Positions 43,481 through 56,166 are shown, counted from the stretch's first letter. The stretch: DNA of 64,000 nt from Pomphorhynchus laevis (GCA_012934845.2 WNNJ02000507.1:62001-126000), one strand, 5' to 3'. Notes: generated by a model from the sequence alone, not told the origin. Numbers and translations: made by a program.

Positions 43481-46400
43481 ACTACAAAAATGTACAAATG
43501 GCAGACTTGATATCTTACTATCTTTAATAAAATGCTTTATAATCCGGTGCCCTGATCAAATTTTTATTTTTATATTTTACTGATTTTGTTTAAAATTATA
43601 AATTATTTAGGTTTATAAAAAATGTATTTAAAAATATAAAAATTTTTTTTAAAGTAATTCACATAATTTTAAACCAATCATTTTGTTTAGCCTCGAGTTG
43701 TAACGATGAGCTCAATGATGCTTCTTAATTTAATAGAATCTATACAAGCTAATAGCTAAAAACACTAACTTTTTAATTTATTCTATAATTTAATTTATAA
43801 TGTTCTCAAGTAGCTCGATAATTTACGTATTAATAATTAAAAATAAATAAGATAATTTGAATATAATATGTAAAATAATATTTTATAGAATAATATTATT
43901 ATGATTATATAATATTATTATGATTATATAGTATTTATTAGTAGCAAAAAGTACATTACGGATAACACCAATTAAATTTAATTTAAATTTAAATAGAAAT
44001 ATTTTTAATAGAAACTTAAAATTAACTTAAATTTAAATACCGTCTTTGTCTGTTTAGTTGGTCCTTTAAATAAAATTCTTCACCGCCAGCAATATCAGGT
44101 TTCGGACCTGATATTACTCGACCCAGCATAGCAGCGATTTGATTTTTGGAACAAGGAAAAATTGAAATAATTATTTTTAAATAGAAACGCATTTATTTCG
44201 ATATTTATTTTCATAAAACCCTAGATAAGTAGCGACCAACCTTTCTACATGACGGTACACGATCGAACTATTTTATCGAGCAATTCTTTACCGCCTTGAT
44301 TTGTAGAATTGTGAATTTTTAAAGGACACAGACAGTTTTTATTTTAATAATATTTGACATTTTACATTGATAAATTTGCCTTTTATAAAAAATACTGAAT
44401 TGGTTGAAATTTTCCAAAAAAATATATTTTATAATTTTAATTCTAAAGGCAAAAATAATATATTAAAATCTACATGAAATATTTTAAGGCAAAACATATC
44501 TTGCATTGCATATATTTACAGAATTTAATCCAATCTTATTGAAATAATATATTTAATCGAATTAAATAAACCATTGATCTTTACTGCCGAAGAAGTTTTA
44601 AGTGATTATTTTTTAAATTTTGTTTGCTTATTGGGTTTAATAATTAAAATAATTAATAATTAAATTTAATAATTTAATTATTTATGGTTTATATTACAAT
44701 TTGCAATTGTAATATCGCGGTGTTAATAATGCCTTTGTGTCAACTACTACTTCGTGCTTACAAAATAAAAGTCAGTTCTTTACGGCTACAAACGAGTATT
44801 TTATATTTATGTTGTAAATAAATTATAAATAAATAATACATTATAATGTTTATGTTGTGTAGATATTTGCTCATTAAATTATATTGATTTCGAGTATGTA
44901 TTTGAATATATCTATTTTGATTTACCGTTTTGATGTTTGATATTTTGTAATGTGACAAAAATTTATCATTATTCGTGTCTATTAAAGTGACCGGATAAAT
45001 GGAGCGGGTTCCTTTCTAATATAAAAATTAAACATTTATTTATTCAATTAATTAAATTTGTTCGTTACCGTTGCAGTTACTAAACCTTTACAGTTCTCAG
45101 GTTAATTTTAGTGTGAAACTCAAATGCACAAGAATAAATATCTGACTATCTGGATTGAATGCATTTTAATTTAACTTTAAAATGCATAAAACTATACTTT
45201 AAAGGCATTAAACGTTGACATATCATTTACAGTTTTGCTACAATTTTTGCAGCTGCCCAACGGATTAATGATTAGGCTAGAACATTGGATTTACGTTGAT
45301 TTTATATTGATTTTATATATTTTGCACATTTGCAGTTTTTAGGTAAATTTAATGTAAAACTCAAATAAAAAGTGATTAACAGCATAAACATCTAATATTT
45401 CTTCAATCCGATTTAAACTGGAAATGATCATCAACAGACTTACTAAATAGTAAAAAAGAAATCCCGCTGACCATCAGAGTTCGAAAGCTAACAATCATTT
45501 CACCAGTCAAAAAGCATTAACTGACCGCTCAGTATAAATTTATTTTGCACAATATTATTGGTTTTTGCTAGAAACATGACACAAATGTAGGATTTGAGAT
45601 ACAAACAGTTAATTGTGCAGAAGAGAATCTTTCAAACGACGAATTCTATTTTACCCAATTTTCTTATTTTACCATTGAATATGTAAATTTCATCAACAGC
45701 ACTAATTATTTCTGATTTTGGAAATCCATTTAAAGCCTAACATCACACGTAAGCGATTATATGTTAATAGAGCTTTTAATAAAACGTTAATTTTGACAGT
45801 TATTTTTGAAATTGTGATGCCGGATTTTCATATATTTCGTTACACAGAAGATATTTTAATCCGGAAATTGTTTTTAGCAAAATCTTAGACAGAAAATATG
45901 CTCGATAAATTAATTTGCATATTATCTTATCTGCATAATAGAAATATTTTAATATTTTGATTACCAAAGCAGTGACCGCAAACAATGATATTCATTAAAA
46001 TTTACAATAAAGTGTATTTTTGATAACAAAATGATAGTGTATTGAAATGCTAGAAAATAAAATGAATCGTTAAACCGCTCTTTTTATATTATCCAATCAA
46101 ATTAGAAAAATTGAAAATATGATTTCTATCAAATCAAAAATCGTTGTCTAACAGCAACAAAGTTAAGCAATTTATAAGAAATCTTATCAATTGTATTAGC
46201 CAATCGGAATTGCTCGCCTGAATTGTTTTTAATCACAAATTGTCTATAGTTGCTTCTTGAGCACTTAACAAGTGAAGTCAAGTAATCTTTATTAAATCCG
46301 TTTTGTTTTATAAGAAAATCGAAAAATGCAATTTAGGAAAACGTTTATTCTATAACATTTTTATTGTTAATTGTCTCTTAGTTCTGCTGTAGGTAGTAGC

Positions 46401-46494
46401 GTTAAGATATTTCAGTGTAAAAAGAAAATATTAAAGCTTTTGGTCAATTCGGACCGATGCTAAAGTCTGTCAACAGCAAGTAACGGCTGTTTCG
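43481..46494. other. A+T-rich upstream region of the Hmx-like gene
   Basis: No coding sequence is recognised in 3 kb, apart from an antisense PLE-module scrap at about 44080-44145 (GGTTTCGGACC, ACTCGACCCAGCATAGCAGCG). It may hold regulatory DNA, but no motif stands out by eye. Confidence 0.5.
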
Positions 46495-46639
46495 ATGAAA
46501 ATTCAACCTGCAAATACCTTAGAAAACAACACGGATGATAAATACAATAACAATTGCGCACGAAAGCAGCCAATCGGAGGTGCAACGAAAAGATCATCTT
46601 TTATGATAACTGATATACTTTCTGGACATTCCAGTGAAG
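46495..46639 (+). CDS. Hmx-like exon 1 (EH1-like repressor motif)
   Basis: The exon encodes [20 protein letters not shown], a basic [11 protein letters not shown] stretch, then [15 protein letters not shown]. It ends one base into a codon, exactly what exon 2 needs. An exon carrying this motif ahead of the homeodomain exon is usual for Hmx and related NK-class genes. Confidence 0.8.
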
Positions 46640-49600
46640 GTAACTTTTCAAACTTTTATAAAAATATAAAATGTAAAAATGATTGCATAATTATTAATTA
46701 TATAATTATAAGAAGTCAATGCTACAACACATAGTTTATATAATTATAAATATTTATTAATATTTTAGATAACATGTTATTGTTAAAATAAAATAATTAA
46801 TAAAAATTATAAAATCTGATAGCATTTCCTTATGTTGACCTCTTTTTAAAGTATAAACAATAAAATAAATGTAGAAAATACATTTATTCATGTACTATTA
46901 TTATATTCCTATTATTACTATTACTATTAATACTATTATATTATAATTATATATAAGACCCTGTTAATATATTTTTTGAATAATAATTTTCTTCAAAAAT
47001 AGCAGTACAATAGATATTTCCCTTAAATGGGCCCAAATGTAATATAATAATATTAACTTTTGTTTTAATCCATCCTGCTTCATTTAATTCGTCGTATCCG
47101 GTTTGAGATCTGGATTAACGAAAGATAAATAGGTATATTTGCTTGTTCGATTTTTTTTCGTTTCAAGGGTCATCAATATTGCCTTCGCTATAACTAGTGC
47201 AAGTCGAGTTCTAATACATCTTACCCATTCCACTCATGTTCTTTGTTGTGAAGGCATCGCTACGAGATCTGTTATCATGTTTGTTGAATTACATAAGCCT
47301 CCAAATGTAGATATAATAAACGGTTGGAATGACCCATATTCTATAGATACTATTTCTTCGTTGTATTTAGCTCTTTTTCTCGTGATACGTAAATTGTTTT
47401 GCGATAATGTGCTCTGAGTATGTCGAAAAAATTGTATAAAATCTACCATATTTTATTCAAAATAAAATACCTAATTGCAAATTAACCTAATTGTAATAAT
47501 CCTATTGATATATAATTATATAATTATTATATTATAATATAATAATATTATATGTTTTCACGTGTATTCTTTTGATAAAAATAGTAGCATTTCTGAATTA
47601 CGATTTTTAGTTTCTAAAATGTGTTTAAGTGGTATTCAGCAAGAAGTCAATAAATTTATACATATTTTATATAATTTTTATAAAATTATTATAAAATAAT
47701 TATATAATTATTATAATTATATTATAATTATATTTAATATTAATAATAATTATTAATATAATTAATATAACAAATTATATTAATTTTATATAAATTTAAT
47801 ATTTTAGATATCATTTTATTGTTATTATTGTTATTTTCTTGTTATTACTTTCTTACTTTCACAATTATCATCCTTTACGGAATTAAAAAAAATTTAACAT
47901 TGATCAAATTTTTAATTCCCCATTTACTCTTCAGGAGTTAAGAGCTAATGTATTTATCGAAGTACTTCGAAGTTTGATATACACTCTTAGAATGTTGCTT
48001 TGCATATACTCAGAAGCCGGCGTGTTCAACATTCAAAATTCCTCTGTATCTGCGCCAACTCCGTAGTATTTCAGGGCTTTTTTACGAGCCCTGAAATGAA
48101 TACGTTTCTTCTTCGTATCCTTTATTACTTTCACAATTCTCCTTAACGGAAATAAGTCATGACATTGATTAAATCTTAAATTTCCCATTTACTCTTCATG
48201 AATTAAGAGCTAATGTATTTTCTATAGCGATAGGAAAGGCAGCTGGTCCTGATGGGTTTTGCGTAGAGCATAACAAAAGTCTTTACATATATTAGAGCCA
48301 TTCTGGTTGGGCTTTACAATTCTATTCTGTTTGGGTGTCTTATTCCTAAGTCCTGGAAGAAGCAAACATAAAAGTTATGTATAAAGGCAAAACATCATCT
48401 ACGAACTCTTATCGAGGAACGGCCTTAACAAATCATGCCTATAAACTATTGATTTCGCTAGTTAACCGTCGTATTATGCGACCATGTGCTTCATGTATAT
48501 CGAATGAACAATATGGCTTTCGACCATGTAGATCTACAGTTGCGGCGATTTCTATTTTAAGAGAAAGAGTAAAACAGCGTTTTACAGCAAAGTCATGCAT
48601 GTATGCGTTATTTATTGATTTTGCAAAGGCGTTTGACTCTGTGAATCGGTCTCGCTTACTAAGCAAGCTTCATTTCGAGTTTCACATACGCGGTCCAATG
48701 TTAAAACTACCTGCAGCCATATTGTCGCCCAATGAAATTCGTATTTCAGATGGACTACAATTGTCACACCACTTGATCCAAAATCGTGAAATTTTACAAG
48801 GGGATCATTTAAATCCGCTGCTTTTCACGTTATTCGTGAGTGACCTTCCCTCCTTTGTCTGTCAAAGCGGTAGATCCAGCTGCATAATGTATGCAGATGA
48901 CTTAGTCATTCTTTCTCATGATATTGATTCAGCAACAATGTCAATGAATCGTCTTGATACCTACTGCATACAAAATTTTATAGTGGTAAATCTAGATAAG
49001 TCCCGAGCTATAAAATTCAGAAAGTGTGGCCGTCTACGCGGTAATGACTCATTGCAATATCGAAATGGTAATTTTGAATTTTGTTGTGAGTATTCCTACC
49101 ATGGTATTGTTTTAAATTCGCAATGGACATTCTCGAAACATATTTCCAACAAGTGTGTAAAGGCAACTGAAATAATGTATTCCTTCAGAAACATGGGTAA
49201 TTTGTCTTTCGACGGTGCCCTAAGATTCTTTAAGGTGATGATCCTTCCTATGTTGACATATGGTATACAGGCGATCTGGCTTGATCTTACTACTGCTAAT
49301 TTCCGCAAATTCGATTCGCTTCAATTGAGGTATATTAAACGTATCACAAAGTTCTCACCCATGACATCTTCAACATTAGTGTCAGCGTTATCTAAACTCC
49401 CATTATATGAGCATACCTTTGCAAATTTGTTTAATTTAGCTATAATACCGGCACTCTCGATCCATCTCAGCAATGCGCATATTACTGTTGCAAAATTTGA
49501 TCCTGCTATTTATTGCACTCCGGTGTTATGAAACCTCCATCGCTTACAATCGGAAGTGAGAAAAATAAAAGTTCTCATATTATCTTTATTGTTAGTGGAT

Positions 49601-52600
49601 GGACAATTATTCGACACGATGCTTTATGGGATGAACTTGCACGTCAACTAAAAAATGTATGCTGTCATTATTTCACCGAACTGACCTTACGAAACGTTTC
49701 GGATAACGTAAAATTTGATTCAATGACCACGACTCGAAATAAAGAAGTAAGATCAGACATAATGTGTAATGGACTATTTGAACAAATCACGGAGCGGTTT
49801 TTTATGGACATATGCGTATACAACTCATCAGCACCGTCGTACTCCTTAAATCACATGCCAGACGCAATCAAATATCGGGAAGAGATGAAAAAGTCCAAAT
49901 ACAGCGAACGGATTACGCGTATAGAAAGACCGTTTTTTCATCCCTTTATAATGTCAACAGTTGAGGGACTTGGAATAACCGCTTACCATATTTTAAAACG
50001 GATAGAAGGAAAATATTAAATGCAAATCACAAAATCTTATTCTGCCACAAATGCCGTTTATCCCTGATATTAGCACGTGTAAATTCAACAACAATAAATT
50101 GTCGTTGAGATAAATTGTTCCAAATATGTTCCATACATTGATTATATATATGTGTATTTAATTCTAGCAATTTTCATTCAATAAGCAAACAAATTTATCG
50201 AGGTAGCCTCATTCTTAAAAAAACAATATTAATGATAAAAAAGTATATATCTAGATATGAACATTAAATTAACATCAATTAAAACTACTATTAATTTATA
50301 TCGTAAAGATGACATATTTAAATTTACAAGAAACATATTTTTGCATGAGCATTCATGCATACCATATAATATAAAATATAATACATTAAATAATGAAATT
50401 TTAAGAATTGCAACAATTTGTAACGATATTGTTTTTCTTCAAAATGATTTAATGATTATATATTATACATTATTATATATTATATAAATTTTTAAGTTAA
50501 ATTTAGAAAAATTATTATTTTAAAATCAGTAGATTAATATCCAGAATATCTTCTGGATATTCTACTCAACTAGAATAGAATTCTACTCTCTCGCTTTTTT
50601 CGTTTAATCTGCTTTAATCTTCAATTTGTAATCTGTTTATTACTTCAATTTTTGCAAAAATAAAAGAAACAATAAAATTAATAATTAACTTTATTGTACT
50701 TGATTGCATATGTGAGCTAAAAATTTTTCCGATTGTGGCACGATATTATCCTCACATGTATTGATCTTATTTTTGATACAGCAGGACGCTACTAATCAGT
50801 CTGGGTGGGTCTCATCAGCTGCTGACCCAGACCTACAAAGTAATATACAAAGTAATACAAAGTATATACAAAGTAATATACAACAATGTATATCTACACC
50901 CCTGGAGCAGCCAGCCTAGTGGATGTAGCGTTGAATCGCGATACAGACGTCCTGAGTTCAAATCCGATCATCATCAAGGTACGGAGTAAGCAGATGAAAT
51001 GAAGGTCTGAGTCTACAGCTGATGAGACCAATCCAGACTGATTAGTAACGTCCTGCTGTATCAAAAATAAGATCAATACCTGTGAGGATAATATCGTTCC
51101 ACAATCGGAAAAATTAACTTAATCTTAATAATAAAAATTCTATTTTGTAAAATTTCATAATATTTTATATCAAATTGATAGAGAAAGAAAAAAGCTTTCT
51201 CATGATATACTAATGAAATAAGTTAATTATAATTATTTAAATGTAAATCCAACATATGAACGTAGTGATTTAAATTTAGAAACAATTATTACAAGTCACT
51301 GTTCAATATTAGACAAAAATTTTATAAAAATTGAATTAGATAATAAAATTATACCTACATTATATTGGAAACCAAAATTACATAAAAATCCAATAAAACT
51401 TAGGTTCAGATGTTAATCCTTATATCCTTAGCTACTCAATATACATCGAAATATAAATACATACGATTTTAGTATGCTTTATACAAATCTAGATTTAGTA
51501 GATATTAAAGAAGCGTTAGTAAAATTAATTAATCTTATATTCGGAAAAAGATATACATGTATATGTTATAATAATTATAACCCATATCTAACAAAAATTA
51601 AACCATCAAGTAAATATAAATATATGGATAAAATTGAATTATTAGACTAACAATTTGGCTAATTAACGTGATTTGTCGTCAGTTATTTCAAAATATTATT
51701 AATTCAAAGTATTATTTGACTAACCTATTTACAAAATTAATAATTTAACTTGCGACCACTCAATTTTGACATTTAAATCTCAATTGGATGTGTATTTTCA
51801 TGTCAGTATTTAGTTTTATTTCAAGCAGTTATCTTTTAATTTGTATGTGAATACACATGTTCCAGTGATTTCATTTTGTGCATCATTCGTATTCAGCGAT
51901 TGCTCTTTTGTAAATTAAAAATATCTTGAATGCAAATATTATGTTATTGCTTCATCTAGCATTTTCATTAGTAAATAATACACCAGCATAATTTGATATT
52001 CTCAAAGCAATGGTGCCCAAAATGAAATATTGTCTTTAATGCACATCATTTAACTGTGGAATCGACGACATTCATCTGTCAATTTTCAGTGTTCGAAACT
52101 TGTTGACCAGACATTAGTTATGAATTGCCTAATTACTCTAGCATCTGTTAATAAATGAAATTTAAGTTAAATCGATAGCCATTTGATTTCGAAACTCAAT
52201 GTTGACTTGGAATAGAAATAAAGAGAGATAACGGTTAACAAAAAAGATAAGGATTTAATTAACTGACCACGTGTAATTTAACCTACTTTCAAAAATTGAA
52301 TCTCATTTTTTCCAGATAATGGAGGCAAACGGATTGTAAAAATCTAACATTTAGAAGGGTGCAAATTTAATATTTAAATGGTATAAACCATTTTTACCTC
52401 AGATATTAAGTTAATTTATAAAAAGATTAACAAAAAACGGCATTTTAAGTCAAAAATAAATTGAACAAAATTTTACAAAATAATAGTTTGACATAAATAT
52501 TTTCGTTTTATAAAAAAATAGATTGATACAATAATGCAAGTAATAGTTTTATTACATGAATTAATCTTTAGTTAAATAAATGTAAATATTAGTTTGATGC

Positions 52601-54901
52601 ATTTTAACATATGCATCAATGTTAGTTGATTGTTTAAGTAAACATAAATTAATAAGATTTATATAAATTTATTAAATGCTAATGTGATTATATTAATTAT
52701 ATTGTTATTATTTACGATAAGAAAAATCAATAAAATTCAATTAATAAAATTCAATATTGAATATATTTAAGTTGATAATATTGATAATTTAATTTGATAT
52801 TGGTGCTCAAGATATAAGTGATCAATTGTGATCACTTATATCTTTAAACAAGGAACAATCTTTAAATGAAGATTGTTTTTCATTTAAAGTAATCACAATT
52901 GAATAATCCTTGATAATGGTATGTCCAAGTGCCAACGAAATATTGGATCAAAAATGTATAATAAATAATATTGTTATATTGTATGTTATTATTTGCGGTC
53001 AGAAGAATTAATAAAATTCAAGAAAATTAAAAAAATACACTTTGAATTAAAAGCATACAATTGTATGATACTGTTAATAAGGAAAGCTATTTTTTATTGG
53101 AAAAGGTTGAATTCGATTAAAAAATGCTCATAAATCCATAAAGTCAAAAATTCGTCATGCTTACTTTGCGATTAACAAATAGTCCTATGTCATTCTAAAT
53201 AATTGTTTTTTACACGAAATAACAGAACAGTAAAGATAGGATTTGATTTCCAATGTATAATCCAAATGTATTTTTAATGGAGTATCATTGTAATAAATTT
53301 TATTAGATAATAAATCAAAAAAATAAAAATTTTAAATAAATAAAATATATTGTAGCTAATATAATATAATTGTTGATATAATTTTTATTTTAATTTCAAT
53401 TAATTTCAAAAAAAAACTAATAAATATACAAAAAGAACTATTATAATAAAATAAAATATTTTGCAATTGTAAAATACAATGTATTAACCACCAGCAAACA
53501 GTTTAAAAAATAAGTTTATACTTTGATTTCATTCAATTATTGATAAATATTTACGTATCGACAATTATCTGTTTACATTTTTTGTAATTTTAAGATGAAA
53601 ATTTTGCGTCTAATAATCTCAATCGGTTTCACTGAATAATTAGACGAAACTGAAAAATTGAGAAAATGAATTTTGAGGAACATTGTTTGTTAAAAGAAAT
53701 TTTTTTTTAAAATAAAATGTAATCGTTTTGTAGTATTTACACACGTTTTTTGTATTATTTATACAAGCATTTTAATAAATAAAGAACTATATCTGTTATA
53801 CAAAATTGCAAATTAATGATTATAAAAATTTATTTATTTAATAAACGTTGACCAAAGTAGAAAAATCTTGTTATTTAGCAGTAAATGCGCTAGGGTCAAT
53901 TTATTATCACAGAGGATGGGTCAATAAAATAGATAATTTAAAATACAGCCTTTATAAAATTCTTTTAAACTCTTTATTCAATTTTTTAAGTAAACAATTA
54001 TTTGCAGTTAATGCGCATTTGAATATTTTTTATTAAATATTTTGTTTAATATTGTTTATTAGCAAATTTAAAAACAAAATTATTAAATAAATTATTTATT
54101 AATAAATTATTAATTTATAACAAATTATTTTATTACTAAAATGAATTATTTAATTACTAAATGATATTTTATCAAGTGCAGTATGCACTCTTATAGAATC
54201 TTATATTTTAGGTTAAAAGAGATTTTAAGTCAGATGTTGAAATTTTTAATCATCACTAAAGCATTTAAAGGAAAGTTATTTTAAATTTAAATGTAACCAT
54301 TTGATTCATTAAATAAGCTTTCATCAGCTGTTTAATATTAGGATTATTTTTTGATTTCTTAGACAAGAGAATCAAGTTGTGCGATGATTCCTTACCTCCG
54401 ACAACTAATCCTCTCCGTGTGGACGATGAAAAAGACAATTTATTTTGTAATAATGAAGACCAACGTAACTTTAGAAAAAAGAAAACGAGAACAGTATTTT
54501 CAAGGAACCAAGTGTATCAGCTAGAGCGAATGTTTGATTGCAAACGGTACCTTTCAAGTTCAGAGCGAAGCTCATTAGCCATTTCACTGCGGATTTCAGA
54601 AACCCAAGTTAAAATATGGTTCCAAAACAGGAGAAACAAGTGGAAACGTCAAACTTCAAGTCCAACAATAGCTGCAGCAGCAGATGATTGTCATTGCAAT
54701 AATTCACAGCTGAAGCATAGATGCGATTTGGTAAATGGCTCCGAAGTTTGCAAACAACAAGCTAATTCTGCGATCAATGTGCATCAATGGCTTCCTCCTC
54801 CACACCTATATCCAATTTCGTCCATGCTTTTATTTCAAAACGAAAATTCGATTCGGAACACTATATTGTATCAACAACATAACAGTATATATCCTTTGTA
54901 A
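46495..54901 (+). CDS. Hmx (Nkx5)/mls-2-like homeobox gene, two exons
   Basis: Exon 1 (46495-46639) joins exon 2 (54363-54901) in phase 1 (GAAG|GTAACT ... TTTCTTAG|AC), giving 227 residues. Exon 1 contains [11 protein letters not shown], an EH1-like Groucho-binding motif (F-x-I-x-x-IL). The homeodomain (about residues 87-146) reads [20 protein letters not shown], then [15 protein letters not shown], then [28 protein letters not shown] and NKWKRQ are the Hmx hallmarks and separate it from BarH, Bsx and Nkx types. Hmx proteins are DNA-binding regulators of neural, sensory and muscle cell fate. The ATG is the first in frame after an upstream stop. The C-terminal tail is Q/N-rich and unlike the vertebrate one. 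The 7.7-kb intron is filled with retroelements. Confidence 0.88.
46640..47129. other. Start of the Hmx-like intron
   Basis: A+T-rich intron with short (AT)-type iterations (46900-46960). Nothing is recognised. Confidence 0.55.
47130..47450 (-). mobile_element. R2-like retrotransposon 3' fragment (antisense)
   Basis: The minus strand reads [20 protein letters not shown] then [12 protein letters not shown]. This matches the end of the endonuclease-like region in the element at 19745-21383 (KQAKYTERI...[12 protein letters not shown]) and in the fragment at 49590-50019. Only the last 70 or so codons remain, so it is a severely 5'-truncated insertion. Confidence 0.65.
47451..47844. other. A/T tract in the Hmx-like intron
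   Basis: TATAATTATATAATTATTAT-type iterations. No gene or element is seen. Confidence 0.65.
47845..48225 (+). mobile_element. Partly duplicated LINE segment with strong hairpin
   Basis: The stretch TTACTTTCACAATT to AAGAGCTAATGTATTT occurs at 47853-47956 and again at 48122-48222. Both encode PFTL-ELRANVF of the LINE upstream of its RT. Between the copies lies about 165 bp that ends with a perfect 11-bp hairpin, ATTTCAGGGCT-(loop)-AGCCCTGAAAT (48068-48098). This looks like an insertion that duplicated its flank. Confidence 0.6.
48190..49531 (+). mobile_element. LINE reverse transcriptase in the Hmx-like intron
   Basis: A clean 384-codon frame from 48377 follows a broken lead-in ([28 protein letters not shown] at 48220-48370). 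It reads [57 protein letters not shown] (motif A), [20 protein letters not shown] (motif B, with H where P is usual) and [12 protein letters not shown] (YADD), then a long thumb. The palm is that of an APE-type LINE of the I/Jockey/RTE side rather than the R2-like elements. The frame stops at 49531 and is followed by R2-like coding sequence, so the 3' end is lost. Confidence 0.75.
49590..50030 (+). mobile_element. R2-like endonuclease fragment joined to the LINE RT
   Basis: The frame reads [19 protein letters not shown], then [58 protein letters not shown] and [11 protein letters not shown], ending near 50019. This is collinear with residues about 330-470 of the protein at 21373-19820 ([33 protein letters not shown]...[14 protein letters not shown]). 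The D-I-x-C and MD-I/V-C acids fit a PD-(D/E)xK-type endonuclease core. It belongs to the R2-like family, not to the RT just upstream, and the junction lies at about 49531-49590. Confidence 0.7.
50150..50490 (+). mobile_element. PLE RT-tail fragment
   Basis: The frame begins [20 protein letters not shown] and runs to ICNDIVFLQ, then is lost in A/T repeats. It is the same RT-tail module as 21608-21949, cut at both ends and lacking the terminal module. Confidence 0.8.
50722..51115 (+). mobile_element. Foldback with tRNA-derived SINE head at its centre
   Basis: Two arms of about 110 bp (50722-50832; 51004-51115) are inverted copies. Shared words include ATTTTTCCGATTGTGG, TCTTATTTTTGATACAGCAG and CTAATCAGTCTGG. 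Between them is a tRNA-like head with an A-box-like AGCCTAGTGGATGTAGCG (50913-50930) and a B-box GAGTTCAAATCC (50954-50965). The right arm would be the body of this SINE, and the left arm an inverted copy of that body without its own head. A short ACAAAGTAATATACA array (50834-50885) fills the gap. Confidence 0.75.
51225..51645 (+). mobile_element. PLE reverse-transcriptase fragment
   Basis: It reads [40 protein letters not shown], then in a shifted frame [20 protein letters not shown] and [20 protein letters not shown]. The beginning overlaps the last part of the frame at 60290-60520 (NVTYERSD), so the two pieces together tile the PLE from its start through motif A. Confidence 0.8.
51646..54362. 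other. Right part of the Hmx-like intron
   Basis: A+T-rich, no gene. A palindrome GATATAAGTGATCA-ATTG-class core lies at 52811-52842 with 14-bp arms, followed by a second hairpin (CTTTAAATGAA / TTCATTTAAAG, 52855-52890). 51650-51740 resembles 55803-55895, so a dispersed repeat is present on both sides of exon 2. Confidence 0.55.
54363..54901 (+). CDS. Hmx-like exon 2 (homeodomain)
   Basis: The acceptor TTGATTTCTTAG is followed by [20 protein letters not shown], an acidic [13 protein letters not shown] spacer, and the homeodomain. The tail (about residues 147-227) has [11 protein letters not shown], an [19 protein letters not shown] stretch and ends NSIYPL. The homeodomain and a long tail share one exon. 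Confidence 0.92.
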
Positions 54902-56166
54902 TTTGCGTTTCTCATTTTATAATATTGTTGTAAAATATTCATAAATAACAAATTAATGTGGTCAACGCACATTTGAATATTTTTTGATTATTTTTCTGTG
55001 AATTATTTTAAAATTTAAAAGTGATAAAATTGTTTTATAGCGTTGCATAAAGCAAATTTAATAAAAAATGTATTTTACCGTTAAGTAAAATAAATTATTT
55101 TACCATTCATAATTTTAAATTAAATCAATAAAATTAATAAATTTATTTTTCCAAAACAATACTTAAATCAAATGTAATTATATATAATCGTAATACAGAA
55201 ATTCCATAAATTATTAATGTACTTTATATTCTATGAAATTTTACACAATTATCGGTAGCAACAGGGTTATTTAATACTTTTTTAAATCGAAAGTTTTGAA
55301 AGATGAAATTATTTTTACATTTTATTCATATAATAAAATGATAATCCAAATTTATATTTTTATTAACCATTAATTTTCCTTATTTTTATATTTTGCACTC
55401 ATTTGTTGATATTTGTATTTATTTAATTTATGACTGTTTATAGAAATAGTATTTGCATTATGTAAATTATAAATAAATTTTATGAATTATAAATTTTTAT
55501 ATTGGAATAGTCTCGAATTAGCTCGAAATCAAAAATTTCAAGGACTAATTAATTTTTTTAAAATTTCCATACTATCTAGGTACGTTGGGAGTAATTTCTC
55601 TAATTAAAAACAATTGAGTAAAATAACAATTGAATAACCAGACAAAGAAAAGCGTGTTATTATGACATACATATTAAACGTATGTCATATTTTTTAATAT
55701 GTCATATTTTTGACACTTACATTAAACAGTTCAACTTCTGTTTATAAAATTATACAATTATTCGTACATTTCAATTTTATAAACAGAAGTCGAACAATAA
55801 TTAATTTTGCTAACTCACGTGATTAATTGGCGTTAGTTCTTAAATTCAAATCAAAAAATAATTTTTTATTTAACTCTTTTGTTTACAATCCTACTGTGAA
55901 ATCAAATGATTTATAGTCAATATTTTTAAACTTAAAAGTTTTTAAATTGAATTTTAATCATATTGGATGATTAAAATCGTCCAATATGATTAATCATCCA
56001 ATAAGTCACGGATGAACTCAAAATTTTTTAAGGCGTATTAAAAAAAATCTTAAATTTCCATGTTATACGTGGGGATTAATTTCGTCAATCAGCTGTAGTA
56101 AAATATACAATAAAAATAACAAGACAAAGTAATAGCGTTATGTAAAATTAAAACGTAAGCGCAGAA
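54902..56166. other. 3' flank of the Hmx-like gene with a hairpin cluster
   Basis: Probable 3' UTR and A+T-rich flank. From 55660 to 56005 there are several inverted repeats: TATGACATAC/GTATGTCATA (55668-55697), GTTCAACTTCTGTTTATAAA with its mirror (55727-55795, arms about 23 bp with one mismatch), and a CATATTGGATGATTAA-type palindrome (55957-56000). No coding sequence is recognised. Confidence 0.6.

Noticed and set aside
45240-45490. A tRNA- or SINE-like unit (GGATTAATGATTAGGCTAG near 45258, AGAGTTCGAAAGC near 45477)
   Set aside because: The two box-like words are over 200 bp apart and no cloverleaf or second copy is seen.
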